Assembly: GCF_003201285.1 (NCBI RefSeq)
Contig: NZ_QICS01000001.1
Coordinates: forward strand, 520,678 to 584,677
DNA length: 64,000 bases
Source: Lachnotalea glycerini
GTDB taxonomy: Bacteria; Bacillota; Clostridia; Lachnospirales; Lachnospiraceae
Reading direction: 5' to 3'
Below the pieces are notes generated by a model. The model saw only the letters and a list, made by a program, of their open reading frames with translations, had not been told where the DNA came from and did no database searches. The position numbers and the translations under genes are program-made. Positions 34,627 through 42,702 of the stretch are shown here, one piece after another; the first letter of the stretch is position 1, and each line of letters starts with the position of its first letter.

Positions 34627-36966
34627 TTATGGTATCCCGTTTGTAATAGTTCCATTCTTTATTGTATAAATACCTGTGTTATTAATGTAATAGTTATTGC
34701 CATTATTATTATCCCAGCTTCCGTTGCCATTATTAAAACAGACTGTCAACGTTTTTTCTCCAGCCATATCAATCGTTACCACTTTATATCCGTTTATTTT
34801 CGAATCTTTCATCTTAATTCCAGGTACACTTGTCCAATCTTTATTACCAATTTTATAATGAATATTGGCTCCTGACCAACTTGAGTAATAGTATATTGTA
34901 ATTTCATTCTCCTGATTAGTAATTAATCCATCAATACTATAGGTTCCACCATCTATAAGCAAAAATCCTTGCTCTTGACTACCAGGTGCCTGATTCGTGC
35001 CATCATTAAATATAATTAAAGGTTCCTCATATTCCTCTTCAAATGAATAACTATATACACCATTTTCATTAATTTTCATGGCTTCACCTGGCCATGGAGC
35101 AATTTCTTTTACTGATGATTCACTCTCATCATAAACATATGCATAAATATTATTTGACCAAGAGGTTGGCTTTTGGAAATAAACTGTATTTTCTTTTCCA
35201 GGTTCTTTTTTAATTAGAGTATACTCTTTACTATATTTTTCTCCATTGGTATCATTTCCTGAAAGAACCAAAGTATAACTTGTGTTATATGCATCTCCTT
35301 TTCCTATCGTAATAGTGTCCCCATCTGAAAATGATTTGCTTGTACCATTATTAATTTGATAGGTTGCATTTGTTATATCCTTAGCTCTAAGTATAATATC
35401 ACAAGTATCTGAAGTAAAATATGCTTTAAAATTCTCTATATATAACTTTGATCCATACTCGCTATCTTTCATTAACACTGATACTGATCGACTTGGAATT
35501 GTTCCAGACAGTTTACCATTTGTAACATAATACATGGTTTGATCATCGGTAATACTGTTATAGGCAGCATCAGCTAAATTAGTTGAAGTATTAACCGTAA
35601 CGTCATTATAGCTTGTATTCACAAGTACTGCACCTTTTGTACCTCTTTCAATCATAAGAACTTGTGAATTGTTGTTGGGATTTATAAGATTTTCGCTTTC
35701 TCCTATCATAGCATTTCTAAATTTATTAACAGCTGCTATTTCATCATCCTTATAAATATCACTTCCTGCTATTCCAATTGTATTACTACCCCATTTATTA
35801 TTGGTTGAACTGCCATAAGGTCTATCAAAAAACAATGGAACACCATCTTTACGAGCTGTTATTACTGCCCAGGCAAGCTTTATTTTGGTATCATCAAATT
35901 GTTGCCATGTTCCGTCATTAATATAATTATCATGTGATTCAACCCAAGTTACAAGTTTAGAAGTATCTACATCACCAACTTGATAATTTATAATATTTGA
36001 AACGCTTAAATTATTGCCATTTATTGCATTTCTGATTTGATATCCATAACTGCTTGCTGTTGTTGAGCCTATTACTTTAATATATTCCGAAATTCTTTCA
36101 TTGCCGCCTTGTAATACTTCACCATAATTAAATATCTCAGAAGCATTTCTGATTTCAGAAGTTACCCTTGTCCAGAAATTATTTACTACACCATAAGGTC
36201 TATCATCATCGGGTAAGCCTATATGTTTGGCTGTATCATATCGAAATCCATCTGCTCCGCATGCAATACAATCGTTTAAATATGATATAAAATAATCTTG
36301 AAAACCACTATCTTCAGTGTTAACATCCGGCAGGCTTATAAGTGAGTACCTTGTACATTGAAGCCTATCAGACCAATTAGATACTGCTGTAAATCCTGTG
36401 TCGTGATATAAATTTCCGTTACATGCATTGATTAGATTTTTAGATACTTTCTCTGTATTATTTGCTGTATGATTTGGAACTACATCTACAATTATTTTTA
36501 TATTGTATTCGTCTGCTTTTTTGCACATTGCAATAAATTCATCTCTAGTTCCTAGTTGATAATTTCCTATCTTCCAATCTGTAGGTTGATAATGCCACCA
36601 CCATGCGCCGTCAGTTCCATTGCTTGTATCTGATCCCATAAGCTTCATATTAGAATAATCAGAATTAATTTCATTTATTGGTGATGTTTGAATACTGGTA
36701 AAACCAGCATCTGCTATATCCTTCATATTCTCTTTGATTGTATGAAAGGACCAACAAAAAGCATGTAAAATTGTACCATCTTCAATCCTCTCATTTGTAT
36801 TTACATTTAATAAATCATTAGCATTTACAGATGAATCTTGCATATTCTGAGCATTTGCACTTAGTATATTATTTTGAATTAAAATTATAAAAAGCGCAAA
36901 TATTAACAATGGTGTCAATAGCTGCTTGAAGCTGAGTTTTATAGTTCTGTTTTTATTTATCATCAT
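34627..36966 (-). CDS. Secreted GH13 alpha-amylase with two C-terminal starch-binding modules
   Basis: Extracellular endo-acting starch hydrolase, 779 aa. A signal peptide (about residues 1-40, core LLTPLLIFALFIILI) precedes a GH13 barrel. The four conserved regions are DVVPNHTANN, GFRYDTAKH (nucleophile Asp), YGEVLQGG (acid/base Glu) and VESHDNYIND. An all-beta C domain and an Ig-like stretch follow, then a CBM26-like module (VYFQKPTSWSNNIYAYVYD...APWPGE) and a CBM25-like module (ITIYYYSSWSGANIHYKIG...). I chose the ATG at 36966, preceded by GGGGGG; an upstream TTG in frame lacks good spacing. Single-gene unit; CBM family numbers are from motif memory. Confidence 0.93.
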   Translation of the reverse strand: MMINKNRTIKLSFKQLLTPLLIFALFIILIQNNILSANAQNMQDSSVNANDLLNVNTNERIEDGTILHAFCWSFHTIKENMKDIADAGFTSIQTSPINEINSDYSNMKLMGSDTSNGTDGAWWWHYQPTDWKIGNYQLGTRDEFIAMCKKADEYNIKIIVDVVPNHTANNTEKVSKNLINACNGNLYHDTGFTAVSNWSDRLQCTRYSLISLPDVNTEDSGFQDYFISYLNDCIACGADGFRYDTAKHIGLPDDDRPYGVVNNFWTRVTSEIRNASEIFNYGEVLQGGNERISEYIKVIGSTTASSYGYQIRNAINGNNLSVSNIINYQVGDVDTSKLVTWVESHDNYINDGTWQQFDDTKIKLAWAVITARKDGVPLFFDRPYGSSTNNKWGSNTIGIAGSDIYKDDEIAAVNKFRNAMIGESENLINPNNNSQVLMIERGTKGAVLVNTSYNDVTVNTSTNLADAAYNSITDDQTMYYVTNGKLSGTIPSRSVSVLMKDSEYGSKLYIENFKAYFTSDTCDIILRAKDITNATYQINNGTSKSFSDGDTITIGKGDAYNTSYTLVLSGNDTNGEKYSKEYTLIKKEPGKENTVYFQKPTSWSNNIYAYVYDESESSVKEIAPWPGEAMKINENGVYSYSFEEEYEEPLIIFNDGTNQAPGSQEQGFLLIDGGTYSIDGLITNQENEITIYYYSSWSGANIHYKIGNKDWTSVPGIKMKDSKINGYKVVTIDMAGEKTLTVCFNNGNGSWDNNNGNNYYINNTGIYTIKNGTITNGIP

Positions 36967-37033
36967 AACAACCCCCCTATTAATCAATAAGTTACCTAAC
37001 TATCTACCCTCCTTTTTTATTTTTTATTCTCAT

Positions 37034-37070
37034 TTTTGAATCATTCATTGATAACAACTATGATTCAAAA
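37034..37070. repeat. 11-bp perfect inverted repeat upstream of the amylase gene
   Basis: TTTTGAATCAT (37034-37044) and ATGATTCAAAA (37060-37070) flank a 15-nt loop, about 70 nt before the amylase start. Candidate operator or leader hairpin. I could not identify a convincing amylase promoter nearby. Confidence 0.6.
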
Positions 37071-37138
37071 TATATTGAATTCAAAAAAAATAGTGCTTAA
37101 AATAGACTTTTTGCATATAATATAGAGTAGTGTTTTTA

Positions 37139-37167
37139 TTGTATAATTAATCCCTGCATGATATAAT
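37139..37167 (+). promoter_or_regulatory. Promoter of a plus-strand antisense RNA
   Basis: TTGTAT (37139-37144), 17-nt spacer, TATAAT (37162-37167). No plus-strand gene follows; the transcript would run into the 3' end of the small minus-strand ORF and stop at the hairpin 37263-37300. Confidence 0.6.
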
Positions 37168-37173
37168 CTATTT

Positions 37174-37310
37174 GGGTAAAAGGTAACGCAAGTTAAAATG
37201 CCAAATGCCTATTACTCTTATGAAATGATAGAAGGTTAAATTCTAGCTTTCTATCCCTTTATTTAACGGTCGTTGACTTTGCGTGAGGAACGACCGTTAA
37301 TTTCGTTTTC
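37174..37310 (+). ncRNA. Candidate antisense (antitoxin-like) RNA
   Basis: Predicted from a good promoter at 37139-37167 and an intrinsic terminator at 37263-37310; length about 135 nt. It contains a second stem GATAGAA / TTCTATC (37227-37255). Its 3' part is complementary to the end of the 43-codon ORF and its untranslated tail, the layout seen in type I systems such as txpA/ratA and bsrG/SR4. Ends are approximate; no expression evidence is available. Confidence 0.4.
37263..37310 (+). terminator. 12-bp hairpin terminator shared by sense ORF and antisense RNA
   Basis: Perfect 12-bp inverted repeat TTAACGGTCGTT (37263-37274) / AACGACCGTTAA (37289-37300), 14-nt loop, followed on the plus strand by a T-rich tract (TTTCGTTTTC). 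The left arm contains the stop codon of the minus-strand ORF. Confidence 0.65.
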
Positions 37311-37394
37311 AATGATTTTATCAATTTTATCAAATGTAAAACTTATTAATTTTGAAATCAACGCCCCTATAATTATTTCATATATTTTTTGCAT
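37263..37394 (-). CDS. Candidate 43-aa type I toxin-like membrane peptide
   Basis: ATG at 37394 with Shine-Dalgarno AGAGGGG (8-nt spacing). The peptide starts MQKIYEIIIGALISKLISFT: residues about 4-21 are mostly hydrophobic with one Lys, enough for one membrane helix, and the C-terminal half is highly charged (DKIDKIIENEI, RSSRKVNDR). This is the shape of small type I toxins. A promoter lies 32 nt upstream and a convergent RNA promoter lies downstream. No similarity to a named toxin is claimed; the frame is too short for codon statistics. Confidence 0.5.
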   Translation of the reverse strand: MQKIYEIIIGALISKLISFTFDKIDKIIENEINGRSSRKVNDR

Positions 37395-37432
37395 AAACAC
37401 TGCCCCTCTTTCATATAACAAAACTTTGTTTA

Positions 37433-37462
37433 CTATATGTTAAGACCTGACATGTTTGGCAA
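37433..37462 (-). promoter_or_regulatory. Promoter of the 43-aa ORF
   Basis: On the minus strand TTGCCA (37457-37462), 18-nt spacer, TATAGT (37433-37438). Start of transcription near 37426. Confidence 0.5.
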
Positions 37463-37616
37463 TTTTCTTCCGCACCTTTTACCCTACTTTAATGATAACA
37501 AATCAAACAGAAAAGAACAAGTTTTTTTGTGTGTAATATATAATATTTTTCTTTTATAAACTGATAATTTATGACATTTGCTTTTTAAATTTGAGTATTT
37601 TATTGCTTTTTTAAAG

Positions 37617-38822
37617 TTATTTAACTATTTTCACAAATTTTTTTTTCCCAATTCGGATAACATCACCACACGCCATCACAATATTTAAGTCACTTATCTT
37701 TTCGCCGTTTATGCTTATTCCTCCTTGAATAATTAATCTTCTAAATTCACTGCTGCTACTTACATAATTATTTTCTACCAACAAACCAATCACATCCGAC
37801 AGCATATCTTTTTGGTATTCTATGACTAGCTTTGGAATATTATCTGGTATTGCTTTTGTCTCGAAAGCTGCATGATAATAATCATATGCTTTTTGAGTTT
37901 CTCTGTCCTCAAAGTACAATCCTGTAATTGTCAGAGCTAGTTGAAGCTTGATTTCTTTCGGATTAAATCCGTCTTCTAATTTTTTCTTAAATACTAAAAT
38001 CCGATCTGGATGCTCATCGGTTGCTAATTCAAAATATTTTATAATAAGACAATCCGGTATTTCCATTACTTTTTTAAACATTACCTCGGCACTTTCATTT
38101 ACTCCGATATAGTTACCGAGACTCTTACTCATTTTCTCTATTCCATCTAAGCCTTCCAAAATCGGCATAAATATAGCAACCTGAGACTTTTCACCTCTGC
38201 TTTTTTGTAATGTTCTTCCCATTAAAATATTAAAAGTCTGATCTGTTCCTCCTAATTCAATATCTGCTCCTATTGCTACCGAATCATAGGCTTGCATTAA
38301 TGGATAAAAAAATTCATGTAAGCCAATTGTTATCTTTTTCTGATATCTATTCTGGAAATCGTCTCTTTCTAATATTCGAGCAACCGTGGTTGTTGAAGCC
38401 AGCCTGATTATATCTTCAAAGTTCAGTTTTGCCAGCCATTCACTATTAAAACATACTCTTGTTTTATCTTTGTCGAGTATCTTAAAAATTTGTTCACAGT
38501 AGGTTTTGGCGTTTTCTTCCACTTGTTTGGTCGTTAATGCTGCTCTCCCTTTTGCTTTTCCGGTGGGATCTCCGATTTTGCCGGTAAAATCTCCAATTAT
38601 GATAACTGCTTTATGACCTAAGTCCTGCATTTGTTTCATTTTTCTTAAGACAACTGCATGACCAAGGTGTATATCCGGCGCACTTGGATCCAGTCCAAGC
38701 TTAATGGTTAACGGCTTGTTTTGCTCAACAGATAACTTTAATTTTTCTTTTAATTCTTCCTCATTAACCAGTGTATCTACTCCTTTTGTTATAATTCTAA
38801 ATTGCTCTTCTACCGTTTTCAT
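37617..38822 (-). CDS. tyrS: Tyrosyl-tRNA synthetase
   Basis: Class I aminoacyl-tRNA synthetase charging tRNA-Tyr, 401 aa. The HIGH-like motif is APDIHLGHAVVLRKM and the KMSKS motif is IEKMSKSLGNYIG. An S4 RNA-binding domain lies at the C-terminus (EFRRLIIQGGISINGEKISD). The domain arrangement and length match the TyrZ-type group. Its ATG is preceded by AAGGAGA. Expression is controlled by the Tyr-specific T-box leader. Confidence 0.96.
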   Translation of the reverse strand: MKTVEEQFRIITKGVDTLVNEEELKEKLKLSVEQNKPLTIKLGLDPSAPDIHLGHAVVLRKMKQMQDLGHKAVIIIGDFTGKIGDPTGKAKGRAALTTKQVEENAKTYCEQIFKILDKDKTRVCFNSEWLAKLNFEDIIRLASTTTVARILERDDFQNRYQKKITIGLHEFFYPLMQAYDSVAIGADIELGGTDQTFNILMGRTLQKSRGEKSQVAIFMPILEGLDGIEKMSKSLGNYIGVNESAEVMFKKVMEIPDCLIIKYFELATDEHPDRILVFKKKLEDGFNPKEIKLQLALTITGLYFEDRETQKAYDYYHAAFETKAIPDNIPKLVIEYQKDMLSDVIGLLVENNYVSSSSEFRRLIIQGGISINGEKISDLNIVMACGDVIRIGKKKFVKIVK

Positions 38823-38954
38823 AGTAATCTCTCCTTATATTCTTGTCAGCGTTAAGATTTAGAAAAAGCATCTAGGTTTTTAATTCGGAGTTTTTTTATT
38901 CTTTAAAATTCGCTTACTTTATTACTTCACTATAACTAAATTCCTCTAAAGAAC

Positions 38955-39240
38955 AAAAAAAAGCTCCCGTCCTTATTCAAAAGGACGAGAGCATCATCTC
39001 GTGTTACCACCTTAAGTTTATAAACAGCTCACACTGTTTACCTTTTCAAGTACTCCATTATAATATGGGTAATACTCTAGCACTATAACGTGTGCGGGAA
39101 TCCGTCAGCAGCCTACTAGACTTCGTCGTTTGGTGTGAAGCTCAAAGATGTATTCATAGTAATTCGCCATGCACCTCTCATCAACCGGTAACTTTCTGTA
39201 TGGAATCATTGCTACTACTTCTTCTTATCATAGCTTTTCT
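38955..39240 (-). promoter_or_regulatory. T-box leader of tyrS with UAC (Tyr) specifier
   Basis: The minus strand shows a stem I region with the distal-loop sequence near 39180, a specifier loop GAATACATC giving codon UAC at 39150-39152, the T-box AAGGTGGTAACACG (39000-39013), and the terminator GCTCTCGTCCTT / AAGGACGGGAGC followed by eight T (38955-38992). Uncharged tRNA-Tyr would pair with UAC and with the T-box bulge, stabilise the antiterminator and turn tyrS on. Confidence 0.94.
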
Positions 39241-39289
39241 TTATCTTATTATTAATCATTTAATTAATTTCGCTTGTTTAATTTCATTT

Positions 39290-39318
39290 ATTATATATAT
39301 TTTCAAAATATTTGTCAA
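39290..39318 (-). promoter_or_regulatory. Consensus promoter of the T-box/tyrS transcript
   Basis: TTGACA (39313-39318), 17-nt spacer, TATAAT (39290-39295) on the minus strand, both boxes perfect. Leader length is about 460 nt. Confidence 0.88.
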
Positions 39319-39321
39319 GGC

Positions 39322-39363
39322 ATTATTTTTCGTACAGCAGAAATTATTTTTCGTACAGCAGAA
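39322..39363. repeat. Two tandem copies of a 21-bp unit
   Basis: The 21-bp unit beginning ATTATTTTTCGTACAGCAGA is present twice without a gap (39322-39342 and 39343-39363), identical by eye. It lies between the tyrS promoter and the tcdA stop codon, and looks like a slippage duplication. Confidence 0.85.
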
Positions 39364-39365
39364 AT

Positions 39366-40133
39366 TTAATTTTTTCCAAAATTGTAAGCAATATCTTTAA
39401 TTACTTCTCCTGCAATTATCAATCCTGCAACAGATGGCACAAAAGCATTGCTTCCTGGAATCGATCTTCTTTGTGTACATTTTCGTTCTGCACCAGGCGG
39501 ACAAATACAATTTTGCCTACAGCTAATAGCCATATCTTCCAGAGGTTTTATTGGTTCTTCCTTCGAGTATACGACCTTTAAGCTTCCTATGTTTCTTTTT
39601 CTCAGTTCACGGCGCATTACCTTAGCCAACGGACAAATTGAAGTATCGTATATATCAGCCACTTCGAATTTAGTTGGGTCTAGCTTATTTCCTGCCCCCA
39701 TTGCACTAATAATTGGTACATTGTATTTTTGAGCCTGCATTACTAATTCTATTTTAGCCGTAACTGTGTCAACTGCATCCACTATATAGTCATAATTTTC
39801 GAATTCAAACTGATCTGCATTGTCCGGTAAAAAAAAGCACTGATACTTATTCACTTGTGTTTTAGGATTGATATCATGGATTCTTTCCTGCATAATCTCA
39901 ACTTTATATTGTCCTACAGTTTTTCTGGTAGCTATAATTTGTCTATTAATATTTGTCAAACAAACCTTGTCATCATCAATAATATCAATCGTGCCAATCC
40001 CGCTTCTTGCTAATGCCTCGACGGTATATCCCCCTACTCCTCCTATGCCAAATATGGCTACTCTGGCCTGCTCCAAACGCTGCATTGCATCTTTTCCAAA
40101 TAAAAGCTCAGTTCGTGAAAATTGATTTAACAT
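39366..40133 (-). CDS. tcdA: tRNA threonylcarbamoyladenosine dehydratase TcdA (ThiF/E1-like)
   Basis: ATP-dependent cyclisation of t6A37 to ct6A in tRNAs reading ANN codons. The 255-aa protein has the nucleotide-binding VAIFGIGGVGGYTVEALARSG, the Asp/Arg segment VCLTNINRQIIA, DAVDTVTAKIELV and a C-terminal PGSNAFVPSVAGLIIAGEVI. The Cys-rich ISCRQNCICPPGAERKC region is typical of the YgdL/TcdA subgroup and separates it from ThiF and MoeB. Confidence 0.91.
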   Translation of the reverse strand: MLNQFSRTELLFGKDAMQRLEQARVAIFGIGGVGGYTVEALARSGIGTIDIIDDDKVCLTNINRQIIATRKTVGQYKVEIMQERIHDINPKTQVNKYQCFFLPDNADQFEFENYDYIVDAVDTVTAKIELVMQAQKYNVPIISAMGAGNKLDPTKFEVADIYDTSICPLAKVMRRELRKRNIGSLKVVYSKEEPIKPLEDMAISCRQNCICPPGAERKCTQRRSIPGSNAFVPSVAGLIIAGEVIKDIAYNFGKN

Positions 40134-40178
40134 ATTCTCTTTCCTTTTCCTACTAATTTGATAATATTTCTAGGAAAT

Positions 40179-40207
40179 AGTATAAAACAAGTTGATAAAA
40201 ACGTCAA
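40179..40207 (-). promoter_or_regulatory. Promoter of tcdA
   Basis: TTGACG (40202-40207), 17-nt spacer, TATACT (40179-40184) on the minus strand, about 45 nt before the tcdA start. Confidence 0.7.
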
Positions 40208-40225
40208 CGTTTTACGTTAACTGCT

Positions 40226-40387
40226 TTACTTATTCTTATGATTTGGGCATTCTTTACAAATATATTTCCAGCCTACTATTCTTTTAAATTTTTTTGGTAT
40301 TATCGGTTTATTCTGATAGGATTGTTCAATTGTATTTTTGCATTCTTCCTCACTAATTTCCTGATTCAAGACAAAACATTTTAACAT
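40226..40387 (-). CDS. 53-aa Cys-rich small protein
   Basis: ATG at 40387 preceded by AAAGGA. The 53-residue peptide starts MLKCFVLNQEISEEECKN and ends near YICKECPNHKNK, with Cys4, Cys16, Cys44 and Cys47 arranged as two pairs that could bind one metal ion. Composition, ribosome site and a complete frame support a real gene. I recall similar unnamed proteins in clostridia but can give no function. It lies upstream of tcdA on the same strand. Confidence 0.6.
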   Translation of the reverse strand: MLKCFVLNQEISEEECKNTIEQSYQNKPIIPKKFKRIVGWKYICKECPNHKNK

Positions 40388-40505
40388 TTTATTTTCCTTT
40401 CTTATTTGAGTAAAAGTGGATTAATATGCATCCTTCATGTAGTATCTTTTTCTTTTTGCATTTGCTGCTTTCTTTACGATACACGGTCATCCTTAAAGAG
40501 TAAAT

Positions 40506-40540
40506 AAGTGCAAACTGTAAATGTACAATTTGCACTTTTC
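40506..40540 (-). terminator. Bidirectional hairpin after the NlpC/P60 gene
   Basis: AAGTGCAAA / TTTGCACTT with an inner TGTA / TACA extension, about 20-50 nt after the stop of the NlpC/P60 gene; T-rich on both sides. Confidence 0.7.
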
Positions 40541-40555
40541 TTCTATTAGAAAATC

Positions 40556-41782
40556 TTAATAATATCTTTTGACTGCTAAAATAGTCCTATATGTAACATT
40601 CCCATATTTAATCCCCGTTGCAGGTGTACTAGCATGTACTATTTGCCCATTTCCTATATAAATAGCAACATGTCCCGCATAACATACGATATCCCCTGCC
40701 TGTATATCAGAAAAGGACACTGATGTTCCAGATGACGCTTGTTCTCCTGATGTTCTGGGAATTGATATGCCAAAATGAGCATACACTGATTGCGTAAATC
40801 CAGAACAATCAGCACCATTGGTCAAGGATGTACCACCTGAAACATAAGGATTCCCAATAAATTGACACGCATAGGATGCAATGGAAGCTCCTGAACCGCT
40901 TCCTGCCGAACTATTAGTTGTAGTAGTTGATGTAGTTGTCGTGGTTGATGTAGTTGTTTCTGTGGAAGTAGTACTACTGGATGATGAATTTGAACTTTGA
41001 GTAGTTTTCTTTGCCGTCTCGGCTGCTTTCTTCGCTGCTGCTTCATCCGCTGCTTTTTTCTCAGCTGCTGCCAATTTTTTGATTTGCGCTGCCTGCTCTG
41101 TGATCATGTTCTGATAGGATTTAGCCTGTGCCTGTGCCTTGGAAAGCTCAGAATCAAAATCAGATACCTGCTCTTTCATATCCGAAATAGCAGCTTCCAG
41201 ATTCGATTGCTGTTCCTTATAATCCGCCTCCAAAGCAACCATTTCTTCCTTTTGTTCCCCTAATTCTACCTGAAGTTTTGCAACCTCTTCCTTGGCCTGC
41301 TCATAATTCGTTAGCAACTGACTGTCATAATTATAGATTTCATTCACATACTCAGCCTTATTTAGCAAATCCGACCAGCTGTCTGAATCTAAAAACGCTT
41401 CTATATACATCGTATTACCATTTTCATACATGTATTTAATACGCTTTTTCATGGCAACATACTGTTCCTCTTCTTTTGCCTTCGCTGCATCGAAATCTTC
41501 CTGAGCCTGAGCAATTTCTACCTCTTTATTCGCCATATCATCCTCTAAAACCTGCAATACAACAAGCAAATCTACCAACTGATTGTTTTTATCGGATATT
41601 TGTGCTGACATATTGGACTTCTTTTGTTCCAGACTATTAATATTTTGCTTGATCGAATTTAGATTTTTCTCAGTTTCTTCTTTTTGCTTTTTCACCTCAG
41701 AAGAAGACGTTGCATGCACTGTATTTGTCATCATAGCCACAGCCAATGATAGTATTATTATATTTTTTACATATCTCTTCAT
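40556..41782 (-). CDS. Secreted PcsB-like coiled-coil NlpC/P60 endopeptidase
   Basis: Cell-wall hydrolase of 408 aa. A signal peptide (about residues 1-25) precedes a long coiled coil (about 28-245, many heptads of Glu, Lys and Gln), a low-complexity Ser/Thr linker (about 255-295) and an NlpC/P60 domain at about 300-408. Catalytic Cys is in NGADCSGFTQSVY, His in GDIVCYAGHVAIYIGNG and a third polar site in QIVHASTPATG. The N-terminal coiled coil resembles PcsB/CwlO-type proteins, whose activity is gated by FtsEX; that link is inference here. Confidence 0.93.
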   Translation of the reverse strand: MKRYVKNIIILSLAVAMMTNTVHATSSSEVKKQKEETEKNLNSIKQNINSLEQKKSNMSAQISDKNNQLVDLLVVLQVLEDDMANKEVEIAQAQEDFDAAKAKEEEQYVAMKKRIKYMYENGNTMYIEAFLDSDSWSDLLNKAEYVNEIYNYDSQLLTNYEQAKEEVAKLQVELGEQKEEMVALEADYKEQQSNLEAAISDMKEQVSDFDSELSKAQAQAKSYQNMITEQAAQIKKLAAAEKKAADEAAAKKAAETAKKTTQSSNSSSSSTTSTETTTSTTTTTSTTTTNSSAGSGSGASIASYACQFIGNPYVSGGTSLTNGADCSGFTQSVYAHFGISIPRTSGEQASSGTSVSFSDIQAGDIVCYAGHVAIYIGNGQIVHASTPATGIKYGNVTYRTILAVKRYY

Positions 41783-41840
41783 TCGTTTCCCTCAATTATT
41801 TCACTCTATTTCATATCTCTACGCTTTGACATATACAGTT

Positions 41841-41869
41841 ATTATACATCTGAATAACAATATATTCAA
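41841..41869 (-). promoter_or_regulatory. Promoter of the NlpC/P60 gene
   Basis: TTGAAT (41864-41869), 17-nt spacer, TATAAT (41841-41846) on the minus strand, about 60 nt before the ATG. Confidence 0.72.
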
Positions 41870-41916
41870 CAGCAACTATAATGTATAATCTGACATTTTT
41901 CTAAGAGACGAAGCTC

Positions 41917-42543
41917 TTAACGAATATAACTAGTTCTTACCCTTGTTTCACTTTCAGGTAATGTGATACCGGCCTTTTTACCTGCTTCAATTGACTTTAA
42001 AAGCCATGCCATATTATCTGCCAATGCTCGAAGTATCTGCATACCTTCTAAATCCTTTTTAACCTCTTGTGGTGTGTTTCCATGAACCATATTCCAATAA
42101 TGTGAAGACACAACAGGCATCTTGGCTATTGTAAAATATTTATTTAACTCATCTAATGATGCAGTAGTACCCGCTCTTCTGGCAGAAACTATTGCTGCAC
42201 CAGGTTTATACGCAAAGCAAGTTTTTCCTGCATAATACATTCTGTCAAGAAATGAAATTAATGATCCGTTAGCAGATGCATAATATACCGGAGAGCCAAT
42301 AATTAAACCGTCTGCTTCCTCCATTAACGCAATAGCTTCATTCACTGTATCATCATTAAATACACATCGATTTTGATTTGATGAGCATTTTCCGCACCCA
42401 ATACAGCCTCTGACTGGTTTGTTTCCGATATGAAATATCTCTGTCTCAATATCATTTTTATTTAATTGATCTGCAACTTCCTTAAGTGCCGTATACGTAC
42501 ACTTTTCCTTATTCGGGCTGCCGTTTATTAGTAAAACTTTCAT
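41917..42543 (-). CDS. Flavodoxin-like NAD(P)H-dependent FMN reductase
   Basis: A 208-aa flavodoxin-fold protein. The FMN phosphate loop is LLINGSPNKEKCTYTAL, the FMN-contacting segment is IIGSPVYYASANGSL, and a four-Cys cluster GCIGCGKCSSNQNRC follows the first beta-alpha unit, as in the iron-sulfur flavoprotein-like and NADPH-dependent FMN reductase families. The Cys spacing may hold an Fe-S cluster or be redox-active. GGAGGG precedes the ATG. Substrate unknown. It is transcribed away from the repeat-containing region upstream. Confidence 0.85.
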   Translation of the reverse strand: MKVLLINGSPNKEKCTYTALKEVADQLNKNDIETEIFHIGNKPVRGCIGCGKCSSNQNRCVFNDDTVNEAIALMEEADGLIIGSPVYYASANGSLISFLDRMYYAGKTCFAYKPGAAIVSARRAGTTASLDELNKYFTIAKMPVVSSHYWNMVHGNTPQEVKKDLEGMQILRALADNMAWLLKSIEAGKKAGITLPESETRVRTSYIR

Positions 42544-42579
42544 TACTCATCCCTCCTGCTGATTTTGATAAAGTTTCTC

Positions 42580-42684
42580 TGTAACATTATACCATAAAAA
42601 TACTACAATACCTAATACTCATTTTATTCATGTTACACGCACACTGTTACATTTTCATTTCCATAATTCCAATTATATGTTACA
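42580..42684. promoter_or_regulatory. Four TGTTACA heptamers in the divergent intergenic region
   Basis: TGTTACA at 42631-42637, 42645-42651 and 42678-42684, and its reverse complement at 42580-42586. The first overlaps the likely start region of the flavodoxin gene, whose extended -10 TGGTATAAT lies on the minus strand near 42587-42595. A cluster this dense suggests an operator, but the binding protein is unknown. Confidence 0.4.
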
Positions 42685-42702
42685 ATATGAAAGATTTTAA
42701 GA

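Noticed and set aside
34298-34669. 123-codon plus-strand open frame
   Set aside because: It lies over the M-box riboswitch on the opposite strand and the end of the amylase gene; it has no ribosome site and its sequence is explained by the RNA element.
39092-39400. 102-codon plus-strand open frame
   Set aside because: It is the complement of the tyrS T-box leader and promoter; no ribosome site.
40822-41046. Gln/Arg-rich 74-codon minus-strand frame
   Set aside because: It is the other reading frame of the Ala/Lys and Ser/Thr-rich linker of the NlpC/P60 protein.
41898-41925. TAAGAG / CTCTTA hairpin at the end of the flavodoxin-type gene as terminator
   Set aside because: The stem is only 6-7 bp and is followed by A, not T, on the gene's strand.
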